Positions 43,372-53,042 of a DNA stretch of 64,000 nucleotides are shown here, one piece after another (the stretch's first letter is position 1; the number at the start of each line of letters is the position of its first letter). The position numbers were made by a program, and so were the translations under genes. The stretch is from NCBI GenBank assembly GCA_001839685.1, contig MLAK01001004.1, positions 54,837 to 118,836 of the forward strand. The letters are read 5' to 3'. This stretch comes from Tritrichomonas foetus (lineage: Eukaryota > Parabasalia > Tritrichomonadida > Tritrichomonadidae). The notes beneath the pieces were generated by a model that saw only the letters and a list, made by a program, of their open reading frames with translations, was not told the DNA's origin and did no database searches.

Positions 43372-44754
43372 TTAAAGTCGCTCAGCAATACCTGGTTGTC
43401 TTTCTCTGCAACGAGCCATAATTGCATCTTCGTCAATTGTAAGTAATTCATGATTCTTCACAACCATTCGTCCGCCAACTATAGTTGAATGAACATTTGC
43501 GCCTGTCATTCCAAATACCATGTGCCATGGAAGATTTCCAGTGCATAATGGTGTTGGATTATCATAATCAACGAGAATAAGATCTGCGTAGGCTCCTGGT
43601 TCGATTATTCCAACTTTCTTCTTAAATGCCTTTGAAACCAGGTTAGAATTGCCAGTCATCAATGTTTGCAATGACTCAGATCCCATCACACGTGGATCAT
43701 GATGATTGAGCTTTTGAGCAAAGTACAAAAACTTCAATTCTTGAATCATATCATAAGTGATTCCGTCTGTACCTAGAGCAAGAGGAATTCCACGTTTCAT
43801 GATTTCAACAGCACGTGGAAGTCCAACAGCATTATTCAAATTCGATGCTGGATTAGTGACAATATTCGTTCCTGTTTTCTTGATTAAATCAAGTTCATGA
43901 TCATTAACGAAAACACAATGTCCATAAATTGTATTAGGACCAGATATGCCCAAATCAACAAGTCTATCAACAACAGTTTTATGATATCTTTTCATTGAAT
44001 CCTCTTCATCATATAGCCCTTCACCAACATGAATATGAAAGCCAACATATTTTTCTGCTTCTTTTACAGATTTGAGAGCTTCAACCGATTTTCGAAGTGT
44101 TTCATCTGAACACGTGAATGCTGCATGCAGACCGAATGAAGCAGCAAGTAATGGATTAGGATTTTTCTTATAACAACGTTCAATAAATCTCCTATTTTCT
44201 TCAATTCCAGCATAGGCGCCATCCATGCCATTTCTATCAGTCACTTCATAGGCAATATGATTTCGAATATGACAATCAAGAGCAGCTTGAGCAATATCAT
44301 CATTAGCACCTTCAATGCAATTTGGTGAGGCATGATGATCGACAATAGTTGTACAACCTGCTTTAAGAGCAGCAATATTTAATGCAGCACCAGATAAATA
44401 ATTATCTTCATGCTGAAGTGCACGGTCTAAACGCCACCAAAGTCGCTCCAAAACTTCAAGGAAGGTATAGGCTGGTGGATCTTTGAGGGCCAGGCCTCGG
44501 CTGAAGAATCCATAATAATGACCATGCGCGTTAATAAAACCTGGCATAATCAATTTATCCTCTGCATTAATGTATTTCACACCGGTATATTTTTTGCGCA
44601 TGTCGAGTGTTTTTCCGATGTCAATAATTGTGTCATCTTCAAATACGACAGCACTGTCTTTTTCTATTTCATGTGCTAGACTTTTAACTAGTCTTCCATT
44701 TCCGACAATAGTTTTTAATCCTCTGCTAAACTGAGTTTGTATTGATGAAAGCAT
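43372..44754 (-). CDS. Metal-dependent amidohydrolase, SsnA-like, with hydrogenosome-type leader
   Basis: 460 residues of the chlorohydrolase/cytosine-deaminase branch of the amidohydrolase superfamily. Metal ligands are visible: NAHGH near residues 73-77, the HIHVGE histidine, YGHCV and the catalytic Asp in LGTDGI. IIEPGAYADLILVDYDNPTPL is the classic C-terminal segment that returns to the small beta-sandwich domain. Best remembered match is bacterial SsnA, found beside molybdenum hydroxylases for purine breakdown, but the substrate is unproven. The extra N-terminus MLSSIQTQFSRGL before the enzyme proper fits the trichomonad hydrogenosomal presequence pattern (ML-S-x-n-R), implying import into hydrogenosomes. 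Bacterial origin is inferred. TCATTTT begins eight bases before the ATG. Confidence 0.78.
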   Translation of the reverse strand: MLSSIQTQFSRGLKTIVGNGRLVKSLAHEIEKDSAVVFEDDTIIDIGKTLDMRKKYTGVKYINAEDKLIMPGFINAHGHYYGFFSRGLALKDPPAYTFLEVLERLWWRLDRALQHEDNYLSGAALNIAALKAGCTTIVDHHASPNCIEGANDDIAQAALDCHIRNHIAYEVTDRNGMDGAYAGIEENRRFIERCYKKNPNPLLAASFGLHAAFTCSDETLRKSVEALKSVKEAEKYVGFHIHVGEGLYDEEDSMKRYHKTVVDRLVDLGISGPNTIYGHCVFVNDHELDLIKKTGTNIVTNPASNLNNAVGLPRAVEIMKRGIPLALGTDGITYDMIQELKFLYFAQKLNHHDPRVMGSESLQTLMTGNSNLVSKAFKKKVGIIEPGAYADLILVDYDNPTPLCTGNLPWHMVFGMTGANVHSTIVGGRMVVKNHELLTIDEDAIMARCRERQPGIAERL

Positions 44755-44755
44755 A

Positions 44756-44762
44756 AAAATGA
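44756..44762 (-). promoter_or_regulatory. Initiator-like motif TCATTTT before the amidohydrolase
   Basis: On the minus strand TCATTTT ends within a few bases of the ATG, giving an expected 5' UTR of under ten bases, which is within the range known for trichomonads. Confidence 0.45.
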
Positions 44763-45680
44763 ATTGAAAAGCATATCAAAATTGAATAATGTCAAAATCT
44801 TGACTCAGAAAATATTCTGTTATCCAAAAACTTTTTGAATTTAATAAAAACGATGAAATCAAAATCTGAATTTCTATCAAATTAAAATTTGATAGAAATT
44901 CTGTTTCTGAGCTTTTAAACTACATTTTTATCATGTAAATGAGTTGTTATTAATGTTTAGAGCAAATTAAAACATAAAAAACAATTTTCTTTTCTGATAA
45001 TTCATATTTGGCAAGAAATCGATTTCTTGTGATTTCCTGTAAAGCAAGAGAGAAAATGAAATTCTTATAAACGGAAGGTTCAATATTCCTCACTAATCTA
45101 TCATTGGATGATCAAAAATGATAATTAATTCTGTAATATTCGAATATAATATTATCACGAATCACTGATGGCACGATTTTACTTTCAACTAAGAAAAATG
45201 GAGTATTAACCAGTAAACAATCATATGTATCTAGTTGAAATCCATCAGGTGATCATGAAACAAAGAACAGAAAGTGTTAAACATACTACATGTTTCATTG
45301 TATATTATTTCTTATAATCGCTAAAAAAGAAATTCCATTGATATTTTTACTTCTAGATTTTATCGAAATCGATTTGATTGTTTTGTGTGGTATCAAAAGA
45401 GTTACTAGTAGTTACTTTATAGATATTTTAGATTTTTATCTATTCTCATATCCATCTTTCATTGAATACTGCGAGAACTTTCACTCCAAATTTGATTTTT
45501 TTGATTTTTATCAACTCAAATAATAACTCAACAAAAAATTAATAGTAAAATTAAAACCTAGTGATGAGTAATTCATCAAAAAATTAAATGTAATGAATGA
45601 AAAAGTAGAATAAAAACCATAAAATCAACATTTTATTAAATGACAAGAAAATCTGATGAAATGTCGATCGAATAAACACA
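44763..45680. other. Intergenic, AT-rich
   Basis: More than 900 bases without a supported gene. It includes a short inverted repeat around 44862-44903 (TTTCTATCAAATT and AATTTGATAGAAA, separated by only a few bases), which would form a hairpin, and a 77-codon ORF at 45290-45523 without motifs. Confidence 0.4.
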
Positions 45681-45689
45681 GATAGAAAT

Positions 45690-46075
45690 TATCTAGAAAT
45701 AGAATTCATACTATTATCTGTAGTTTTAATTGTTTCTTCATTAGTTACCATTAAATACTCATAACGAATAGTTTTAACCATATCATTTTCACCACAATAA
45801 ATAGCACAGACAAATTTGAAAGCATCTGGTACTCCCAAGATCAGAAGAAAACTCCTTCATTTTTGGAGATGATGTTTTTTAACATTCTGATAAGTCTTTC
45901 ATTTCATCATTTAAGATTTTTATCGACTTGATTTCCATTATCAGCAAAATATCGAACTGTTGAATAAAATTGGAATCTTCGGATATTTTGATCCTGATTG
46001 AGCAAATATATTTCTATTGTTTGAATATCTTCATATAGATGAAATGGCGTACATGAATTCAAGAAGTTCGTCATT
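45690..46075 (-). pseudogene. Broken unknown gene
   Basis: On the minus strand, reading from about 46072 gives MTNFLNSCTPFHLYEDIQTI, then YLLNQDQNIRRFQFYSTVRYF and ADNGNQVDKNLK, before two consecutive stops. After a frame change the sequence continues LGVPDAFKFVCAIYCGENDM, then KTIRYEYLMVTNEE. Amino-acid composition and the apparent continuity suggest a former protein gene with at least two frameshifts. I do not recognise the family. Possibly a member of an expanded trichomonad gene family. Confidence 0.35.
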
Positions 46076-46242
46076 TTACACTTTTAGGGATTCCTATCTA
46101 CATATTAATATGGAATTCCTACACTTGTAATTTCTCATATTATCAAATAGCAGACTAACAAGATAAAATACTACTTAGTGGGTATCTTTTTTTCAAAAAA
46201 AATTATTACATTAATAATTCATTAAATACCAGAAACAAAATC

Positions 46243-46554
46243 CTATTTTATTTGATAAAGAAATGCCACAGTTTTAAAGCAAACTTTTTCTAATCCGGTA
46301 GGAGTGCAGGGGTATAAAAACAAGTACCATAACATCGTCTTTAACATTTCATTTTGTGAGTTGATCGTTGTCGAAATTTTGTAGTATTCAAATTCATCAG
46401 AAAAACTTATCGGATGTTGATTATTTTCTATATACTTTTTCATAGTTATGCATAGAAAAAGTTTTAGAAGATTTCCTTTTTGAGAGAACATCAAAAACTT
46501 ATGTTTAGAAAAAGTTGGATTGTAAGAAATAAGCCACTTTTTCACGATCTTCAT
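46243..46554 (-). CDS. Small hypothetical ORF
   Basis: 103 codons with an ATG start, 83 bases upstream of and divergent from the MOB1 gene. The composition (Lys, Phe, Leu rich) is close to that of translated AT-rich DNA, and no domain is recognised. The C-terminal part (WYLFLYPCTPTGLEKVCFKT) looks less random. Kept as a low-confidence gene; it could instead be the end of a decayed one. Confidence 0.2.
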   Translation of the reverse strand: MKIVKKWLISYNPTFSKHKFLMFSQKGNLLKLFLCITMKKYIENNQHPISFSDEFEYYKISTTINSQNEMLKTMLWYLFLYPCTPTGLEKVCFKTVAFLYQIK

Positions 46555-46637
46555 GTAAAGAAAAAGTTGGTTTAATACAAATTAAAAAGTTTCTTTTATA
46601 TTCTTATTATAAAGTATTGAAAAAGTTATAATAATTT

Positions 46638-47297
46638 ATGAATAAAAACTCAATGATCGCGACGGGGTCGCCGCAAAACGACCAAACTTTTCGACCAATT
46701 AAGCCGCATATATCTTCAAAACGCCAAGGAACTTCCGGAAAAGAAAAAGTCGAATCTATTCCCCAAATCGATCTCCGCCAAGCCGTTAAATTGCCCGAGG
46801 GTGAAGATTTAAATGAATGGCTTGCCAAAAACGTGTCAGATTTTTATCGCCAGGTCTCAATGCTTTATTCAACGATTACCGAATTTTGTACAGACGAACA
46901 CTGCCCAGTGATGAGCGCCGGACCAGGATATCGCTATCTCTGGTCCGAAGACCAGAGCGGCAGCCATCCAGCTGAAGTTACAGCTCCTCAATATATTATA
47001 TATTTATTAAAATGGATTGATTCTCTCCTCGAAAACGAAGAAATTTTCCCATCAACATCGAACGCGCCATTTCCCGACGATTTCATTGTCTACGTAAAGA
47101 ACTGCATGAAGAGATTATTCAGATTTTATGCGCATTGTTATTATCACCATCTTGAAAATTTCCAGGCTTTGAAAATGGAGAAACTTTTGAATACATCATT
47201 TAAGCATTTTATCTTTTTCTCATACGAGTTTAATCTGATTTCTCAAGATCAACTCGAGCCACTCCGCGATTACATTGAACTTGTTTTGAATTCATAG
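46638..47297 (+). CDS. MOB1/phocein-family kinase activator
   Basis: 219 residues. The Mob1/phocein fold is recognisable from LRQAVKLPEGEDLNEWLAKN and VSDFYRQVSMLYSTITEFC, with zinc-binding Cys in EFCTDEHCPVM and His in HCYYHHLENF. Further matches are YRYLWSEDQ, the APQYIIYLLKWID helix and FPDDF near the NDR-kinase surface. The length agrees with MOB1. MOB1 proteins bind and activate NDR/LATS kinases controlling mitotic exit, cytokinesis and cell shape. The ~45-residue N-terminus is longer and basic. GAAAAAGTTATAATAA lies directly upstream of the ATG, with two more GAAAAAGTT copies within 130 bases. Confidence 0.9.
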   Translation: MNKNSMIATGSPQNDQTFRPIKPHISSKRQGTSGKEKVESIPQIDLRQAVKLPEGEDLNEWLAKNVSDFYRQVSMLYSTITEFCTDEHCPVMSAGPGYRYLWSEDQSGSHPAEVTAPQYIIYLLKWIDSLLENEEIFPSTSNAPFPDDFIVYVKNCMKRLFRFYAHCYYHHLENFQALKMEKLLNTSFKHFIFFSYEFNLISQDQLEPLRDYIELVLNS

Positions 47298-48150
47298 AAG
47301 GGTTTCTACACTACAATCGGTATATTTAATTTAATTTCTTTCAGACTATGAATATATATAAGTTATAACTAAATTTTTAAATTTTTTCTTGGATTTTACT
47401 TTTTGTGTGAGTTTTTTTGTTACCTGCCTGAAAAGATGATCGTGCTAACAAATTATTGAATACTTTATAAAATCACATGTGATGAGTATTCTCGAAATTT
47501 CTCTTGTTTGAAAACTTTTTTGTTTTGTTTTAAAGTTTCCTTGCTTATACTTCATTATTCGCAGGAAAAAAACTTATTTATTCGATGTTAGTGATTGTAA
47601 TCATATTTTGGGAAAATGATGATTGAGATTCAACAAAAATCATATTGGCATCTTGATTTCATGAGAATTTCTTTTAAAAATTATATATATATGAGTGAAA
47701 TACATTATTTAAATATTTATTTTGATTTACAAATTATTCAATTGTGCAGAAATGAAACAATTTTGTTTTATTAATTTCAATGTTTTTGTATTGACTTCAG
47801 AAATTTATCAATAATAATTTGGACAAAATAAAGGAAATCAAAAGAAATCAAATTTGTATCATAAAAATTTTGAAATTAAATATTACCTCATATCAATAAT
47901 TAGCTATTCATGCAGTTATTAAATTAAACAATATTAGTTATCTATTCAATCATCTGATGAATCACTCATAATGATTATATTGAATAAAGAATCATTTTTT
48001 CACATTCAATAAGTCACTGACAAGGAGACTGTAAAATTATAGTTACCAAAGAAATGTCATAATTTTTATCAGATGTATGTTGTCGGAGTATCAAGTGTTA
48101 TAAAAAAACAGAAAATATCCAAATTGAAAAACTTTTAATTATTAAACGTA
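47298..48150. other. Intergenic, AT-rich, left of the TTAA element
   Basis: About 850 bases after MOB1 without ORFs or motifs. Mostly A/T runs. Confidence 0.45.
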
Positions 48151-49531
48151 TTAAGGGCATAGTTTAGCAAGAGATGGTTATATTTATTTGAGAGAAATAG
48201 GTTGTTTATCGATATCTTCGGGGAAAATTTATGAAATCAATTGTTAACTTAGTTTAAAGAATATATAGACGTAGTTAATAAAGATGAAATCATAATAATA
48301 ATTTATTTCGTTTTTATTCCACACTTTTGGATGACATGCTTGGGGAAATTGAAACTTTTTGTAAGTGTTTACAATTTACAAAATAATTAACAGAATATTT
48401 TGTAAATATAAAATAGAATTATCTTTTTATTTTATCTATAATATTTTATTATATTCTGATATAGCTTTTTATATTTGATGTTTTATATGATATATTTTTT
48501 TCAGCATATTATATTGGAGTGAAAAGTGGATTCATTAAAAAAAGAAGAAAATGATTGAAAAAATTGAATGCTATTCAAAGAAAAAATTTTTATCATTCAT
48601 CTGAGTACTTCGAATATAGAAAAGCATTGCGAAAACAAATCAAAAAACCATTAGACATGAAAGCATCTCTTTATAAACCCAATCCCTACATCTAGAGTTA
48701 ACCAGTAAATGAAATAATCATATGATTAGTAAAAATTATTAGTTTCCTATTTTTCCCAGTAACAGACATTTCAAGTCCTAAATTTTACATATCAAATTAT
48801 CTTGTGAATTTCAGAAAGATAGATAATGACTATACTAAAAAAAATTGAATGAAAATAAAATATGAATAAATTTAATTTGATTTAAATCATTAATATTATT
48901 ATTTTACATCTCATGCAGCTATTAACTAATAATATAATATATCTTATTACAATATTAACACTATATTAATTAGATATCAAAAGATATTTCAAATATAAAT
49001 TTTCTGATGGTAACTTTTTCAGAAAATGATTATTTTTAATTTGTGAGGCCCCAAAAATGGACTGTTTAAAACATCTTTATCCAATTTATTTTCTGCATAT
49101 AATAATAAATAAATTTAATTACCCATTAGAATACAAATACAAATACATAGCAACAATATAAGAATTATTTATTTCTTCCAGTTGGGGATACTTAAACAAC
49201 CAATTTTAAAAAATTTATTCCGGCATTATCGTCATCTATCAAAAATCGTTAGCAGGCAACTTAAATCATTCATAGGAATGTCTACAACTTGACGTCGAGC
49301 TTTCTCAGCCACGAAAAAATAATTGATGATGGAATCTTCATTTCTCATGATGATAACATTTAACTGATATTTCAGATTTATCAGCTATAATAAAACTATA
49401 AAATCATATTTAGGACATCGAACAGGTTTTTGGGATTACATTTTTCTATTTAATTGGAATGTTTGACCATCCATGGAGAAATTAAGGCCAAAATATAAAT
49501 ATAACCATCTCTTGCTAAACTATGCCCTTAA
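48151..49531. mobile_element. 1.38-kb non-coding element with perfect 37-bp terminal inverted repeats and TTAA ends
   Basis: The left end (48151-48187) begins TTAAGGGCATAGTTTAGCAA; the right end (49495-49531) is its exact reverse complement over 37 bases. TTAA stands at both outer edges and may be a duplicated target site, as with piggyBac-type elements, which are known in trichomonads. No ORF above 60 codons lies inside, so it is non-autonomous or fully decayed. A slightly GC-richer stretch near 49240-49345 translates on the minus strand as INYFFVAEKARRQVVDIP and may be a transposase scrap. Perfect ends over 37 bp argue for recent movement. Confidence 0.75.
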
Positions 49532-49654
49532 ATAGTTTTAATTCAAATTTCACAACTCTCCCATTTTTTCAATCATATTTAATCGGTGAAATAACCTTTT
49601 CTGAATCATAAAATGTTTTTCAATAAAATAGGACAAATTTTTCAATAAATTCCA

Positions 49655-49661
49655 TCATTTC
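49655..49661 (+). promoter_or_regulatory. Initiator-like motif TCATTTC before CFAP20-domain gene
   Basis: TCATTTC fits TCAYTWY and lies about 22 bases before the ATG at 49683. Confidence 0.4.
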
Positions 49662-49682
49662 TTTGACGGTTTTTTGAAAAAA

Positions 49683-50639
49683 ATGGAACAAAGATATCGA
49701 CCTATTGTTGGTCCAGGCCTCGACAAATCACTAAATTTCGAATATATTGCGAATGCACGAACAACAGCCTACAACGTCAGCGGTGGAAAAAGTTTTCGAT
49801 ACCCAGAAAATTTATCCGACTCACTTGATTTACAAATGCGTTGCTTTGTCGTCCAACTTTTTCATAAAGCGAATGATCCAGTGACACTCAATTTGACAGT
49901 AAAATCCACCAACGGCGCAATTATCAAATTTTCCTTATCAACGCTCGCTCGGAAGCAACCTCAAGCGAAAGCTACTGCTAAACCATCAACCCGATCAATA
50001 AAAGTTCGAATTAGTCCAGTTCCACACGACGAATGGGTAAATCTATGCATCGATTTGGAATATGTTGTAATGAAGAATTTCCCGGGTGGAGCTTTTGCGT
50101 CACTCCAAAACTTCGAAATCAATCCATCGTGCCTCATCCGACATATTTTCATGGTTCCAACTCCTCTCCGTCCAGAAGCGTCAGGACAAGATTTGCCAAA
50201 TAAGGTCAAATTTATAGGTGGAATTAAATCATCAACCGTTTTAGTGGCTGAAAATGCACCCAAATCGACTTCGAAATCCAGAATTCCACTTCGTTCTCAA
50301 GGCGCAAAAGTTAAACCGACAATTTCACCATTAAAACCGAAAAGGCCAAAAACTGTCGTCGGTCATGAAAAAACAGAAGAAGTTCAATCACAGCGATACA
50401 AATCACCTTCGCCAACTTTTGAAGATGATTTCGATGAACAATACGACGATGAAGAGGAAGAGACAGATGATGAAAATGGAGCATTCATGGGATCAGCACC
50501 TAGAATAAACAGAGCAGACATTGATGTTAAAAATGGTCTTCCTGAGAATGAAGAAGAAGAACTTGAGTTAGTTTTTATTGAAGCTCTAAACTGTTATTAC
50601 TGCCCTAACAATCAACAGTATTACCAAATTGATGACTGA
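49683..50639 (+). CDS. CFAP20-domain (DUF667) protein
   Basis: 318 residues from the ATG at 49683 (the open frame extends three codons further). The first ~165 residues fit the CFAP20/DUF667 beta-sandwich: SGGKSFRYPENL, LQMRCFVVQLFHKANDPVTLNL, TRSIKVRISPVPHDEWVNLCIDL-type edge strands and INPSCLIRHIFMVPTPLRP, which parallels the CRIRRVYFSDRLY segment of CFAP20. The remainder is low complexity: Lys/Pro rich, then a strongly acidic stretch and a short Tyr-rich end. CFAP20 is an inner-junction protein of ciliary doublets, and related CFAP20DC proteins are also ciliary; a flagellar role is therefore likely in this flagellate. Sequence divergence makes direct orthology to CFAP20 itself unlikely. 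Confidence 0.6.
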   Translation: MEQRYRPIVGPGLDKSLNFEYIANARTTAYNVSGGKSFRYPENLSDSLDLQMRCFVVQLFHKANDPVTLNLTVKSTNGAIIKFSLSTLARKQPQAKATAKPSTRSIKVRISPVPHDEWVNLCIDLEYVVMKNFPGGAFASLQNFEINPSCLIRHIFMVPTPLRPEASGQDLPNKVKFIGGIKSSTVLVAENAPKSTSKSRIPLRSQGAKVKPTISPLKPKRPKTVVGHEKTEEVQSQRYKSPSPTFEDDFDEQYDDEEEETDDENGAFMGSAPRINRADIDVKNGLPENEEEELELVFIEALNCYYCPNNQQYYQIDD

Positions 50640-51087
50640 ATTGGATTAATGTTTTGATGATTTCTGAATTGGCTTGTTTGATGAAAATAAAAAGTAAATG
50701 ATATAATGAATGCGTGAAAAGATATATATGTGAGTGGGAAATATGAAGAAGAAGAAGATGATGATGAAAGGACTATATCCTATAGAACTATTTTTTTTTA
50801 TGATTTAAATTTTATTTTATTTTTGATTATTAAATTGCAGATTGTGTTTTTTTTTTATTAAATTGACTTCTTGTTTTACATTTTTCTTACCTCATTTTTT
50901 CTTTTAATATTTGTCTAGATTTTATTTCCATTCATTTTTATAATGATCAAAGAATGAACAATCAAAGAATGAATAATCAAAGAATGGATGATAAAAGATG
51001 ATGATAAAAGAAAATCTCTTGATGAAAAACAAAAAAGAAATGAATTGGTTGATAAAATACACTTTATGGAAAAATCAAATAGAAAAA
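50640..51087. other. Spacer between convergent genes with a short minisatellite
   Basis: About 450 bases. Between about 50945 and 50990 the sequence AATCAAAGAATGAAT-like is repeated roughly three times with a period near 15 bases. The rest is T rich. No gene. Confidence 0.45.
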
Positions 51088-52446
51088 TTATTCAACCGAT
51101 GGAATTTTTGTCATTTCTTCAATTACTAGGTCGCTTCCTGTTTCAGCTTCCTGTTGGACTTTTTCAGACATTTTCACAAATTCCGCAGCTAACACTTTTT
51201 TCTGGATAGATGCTTGATTTTGCAATTCCTTTTGAATTTTTAATGCTTCATCTTTTTCTTTTTGCTTCTTTTTGATTGATTCCAGTAGTTCTTCTTTCTG
51301 TTTTCTTTTATTTTCTTCTTCTCTCCTTAATTTCATAATCTCATCTTTTTGACTTTCAATTCTATTTCTTAATGCATTTAATTTTGCCTCTGCATCTAAT
51401 TTTTCATTTTTGAGAGCCTCTGCTGCTTGCAAAATCTTATTTAAATCAGATTCAAGTGATAAATCGAGTTGCTGTGGTGCAGTAGCAGCTTTTTTTGCAT
51501 TTTGGGAAATTTGTGAGTGAAGTGAAGTCAAACTTTCAAATTCGGTTTCCAATTGTCCTGTTGTTGTTTTTTCATCTCGCAATTCGTTTAACTTTTCAAG
51601 ATAATCGTCAACTATTTGATTATTTGGCATTAACTTTTTCAGTTCTTCTTGGAGTCTTGAATTAGTTTCATTAGCTGTCAAAAGCGAAAATTCGTTTTTA
51701 TTCAATTTTGTATTCAAATCATTTAAAATTGAATGGAGTGAATCGATTGTTACTGCATCTTTTTTTTGTTGTGCTTCAAGACGAATTTGATCACGCTGGT
51801 ATTCAATTGGAGGCTTTATTTGATTCAATTCGTCTTTTAATGAATCAACAGAAAATTCGTCGTATTTTGCTAAAGTTGGAAGAATAAAACATTTATTTTG
51901 ATTACGGTTTTCCATTCGGATTTGATGGACTTGTGATGTGGTTTTTGCAATATTTTCTAATAATTGGTTTGTCGAATTATTCGATGTTTCTCCCTCCGTC
52001 GCCTTTGTTTCTCGTTTCTCGATATATTTTGATGTTTCGTACGAACATTTTCCAAAACATTTCGTAAATCGCCCGGAATAATTTAACCTGATATATTCGC
52101 CATTTCTGACCGTAGCTTCTGCTTCTGGCCGATATTTGTAATTGGATAAATTTCGCTCTTCGTCAGTGACTTCTTTTCCATTAATTAGCCTAATTGAGAA
52201 TCCAAATGCGAATAAGCACATTTCACGAACAAATGGATATTTACTGAGCGGAGTATTTCGGAAATCTATTTCTGTGAGGTTTGGCAAAGTTGTGGCGTGT
52301 TTGAAAGTCGTGACGAGGGTATTCGAGATATTTAATTTCTGCAAATTCTGGAATTTTTGAATTCCGTCAAATGAAAGGACTGGCTGTCCTGACATGTTAA
52401 TCTCTGTAAAATTAGGTTCTATGTCATGAAAAGAAGAAAAGTTCAT
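51088..52446 (-). CDS. Leucine-rich-repeat and coiled-coil protein
   Basis: 452 residues. The first ~100 residues hold three short LRR units (FTEINMSGQPVLSFDGIQKF, LQKLNISNTLVTTF and LTEIDFRNTPLSKYPFVREM) followed by an LRR-cap-like segment (FSIRLINGKEVTDEER). This cap, with NGxxVTxxER, is typical of SDS22/axonemal-type LRR proteins. From about residue 150 onward the protein is helical, and residues 285-440 are a strong coiled coil rich in Glu, Lys and Gln. Such proteins are usually cytoskeletal or flagellar scaffolds. Function is not otherwise assignable. It converges on the CFAP20-domain gene. Confidence 0.7.
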   Translation of the reverse strand: MNFSSFHDIEPNFTEINMSGQPVLSFDGIQKFQNLQKLNISNTLVTTFKHATTLPNLTEIDFRNTPLSKYPFVREMCLFAFGFSIRLINGKEVTDEERNLSNYKYRPEAEATVRNGEYIRLNYSGRFTKCFGKCSYETSKYIEKRETKATEGETSNNSTNQLLENIAKTTSQVHQIRMENRNQNKCFILPTLAKYDEFSVDSLKDELNQIKPPIEYQRDQIRLEAQQKKDAVTIDSLHSILNDLNTKLNKNEFSLLTANETNSRLQEELKKLMPNNQIVDDYLEKLNELRDEKTTTGQLETEFESLTSLHSQISQNAKKAATAPQQLDLSLESDLNKILQAAEALKNEKLDAEAKLNALRNRIESQKDEIMKLRREEENKRKQKEELLESIKKKQKEKDEALKIQKELQNQASIQKKVLAAEFVKMSEKVQQEAETGSDLVIEEMTKIPSVE

Positions 52447-52641
52447 GACAAACTTTTGATTAGATTTCAGAAAAAGTTTACATCTAAATCAAAATTGAGA
52501 CTTTTGTGAAGTTCATATAATTTGGTGTTTTTGATAGTATATTTGGCCCCAGAATATTTCCATGTCATATTATGATACAATACTTGCACATTATTCGATG
52601 AAATTAATTCAAAAATAATTTATTATCTGAAGAGATCATTC

Positions 52642-52821
52642 TTATTCATTTGAAGATTGAATCAACCAAACCATTTCTTTTTCCTTGTGACACCATATGG
52701 TGAAAATCCAAGGTGATTTACCACCCTTTGTGATTCTTTGGTCGACAATTTTGTTACAGATTTTAATTCTGAGTTTATTTGGTTCGAAATCATTTTTGAA
52801 AATCTTAATTGATTCAATCAT
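52642..52821 (-). CDS. Possible small protein
   Basis: 59 codons from the ATG at 52821 (the frame is open to 52914 but with only a TTG there, and an ATG at 52854). The product, MIESIKIFKNDFEPNKLRIK followed by ICNKIVDQRITKGGKSPWIF and a WCHKEKEMVWLIQ end, has a composition unlike random AT-rich translation. CAACTTTTTCATG lies just upstream. No family is recognised. It could also be the 3' remnant of a longer gene. Confidence 0.3.
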   Translation of the reverse strand: MIESIKIFKNDFEPNKLRIKICNKIVDQRITKGGKSPWIFTIWCHKEKEMVWLIQSSNE

Positions 52822-53042
52822 GAAAAACAGAAAACATGAAAAAGTTGAATGCATATGCCGATTTAAAGCTTTTAGTAAGGATATAATGAAGGGAATATAA
52901 AATTGTTTAGTCAAAAGGAAAACACTTGAATGTTGGTCGTAAGAGAGATGAATAATATATAAATAATCATGATGAAAATTTTTATTAATAAATTAAAATT
53001 CCCGAAATTTTAGAAAGTGAAAAAATAAATAAACAAAAACAA

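Noticed and set aside
48151..49531. Naming the TTAA element piggyBac
   Set aside because: TTAA ends are suggestive, but there is no transposase and TTAA may belong to the inverted repeat itself.
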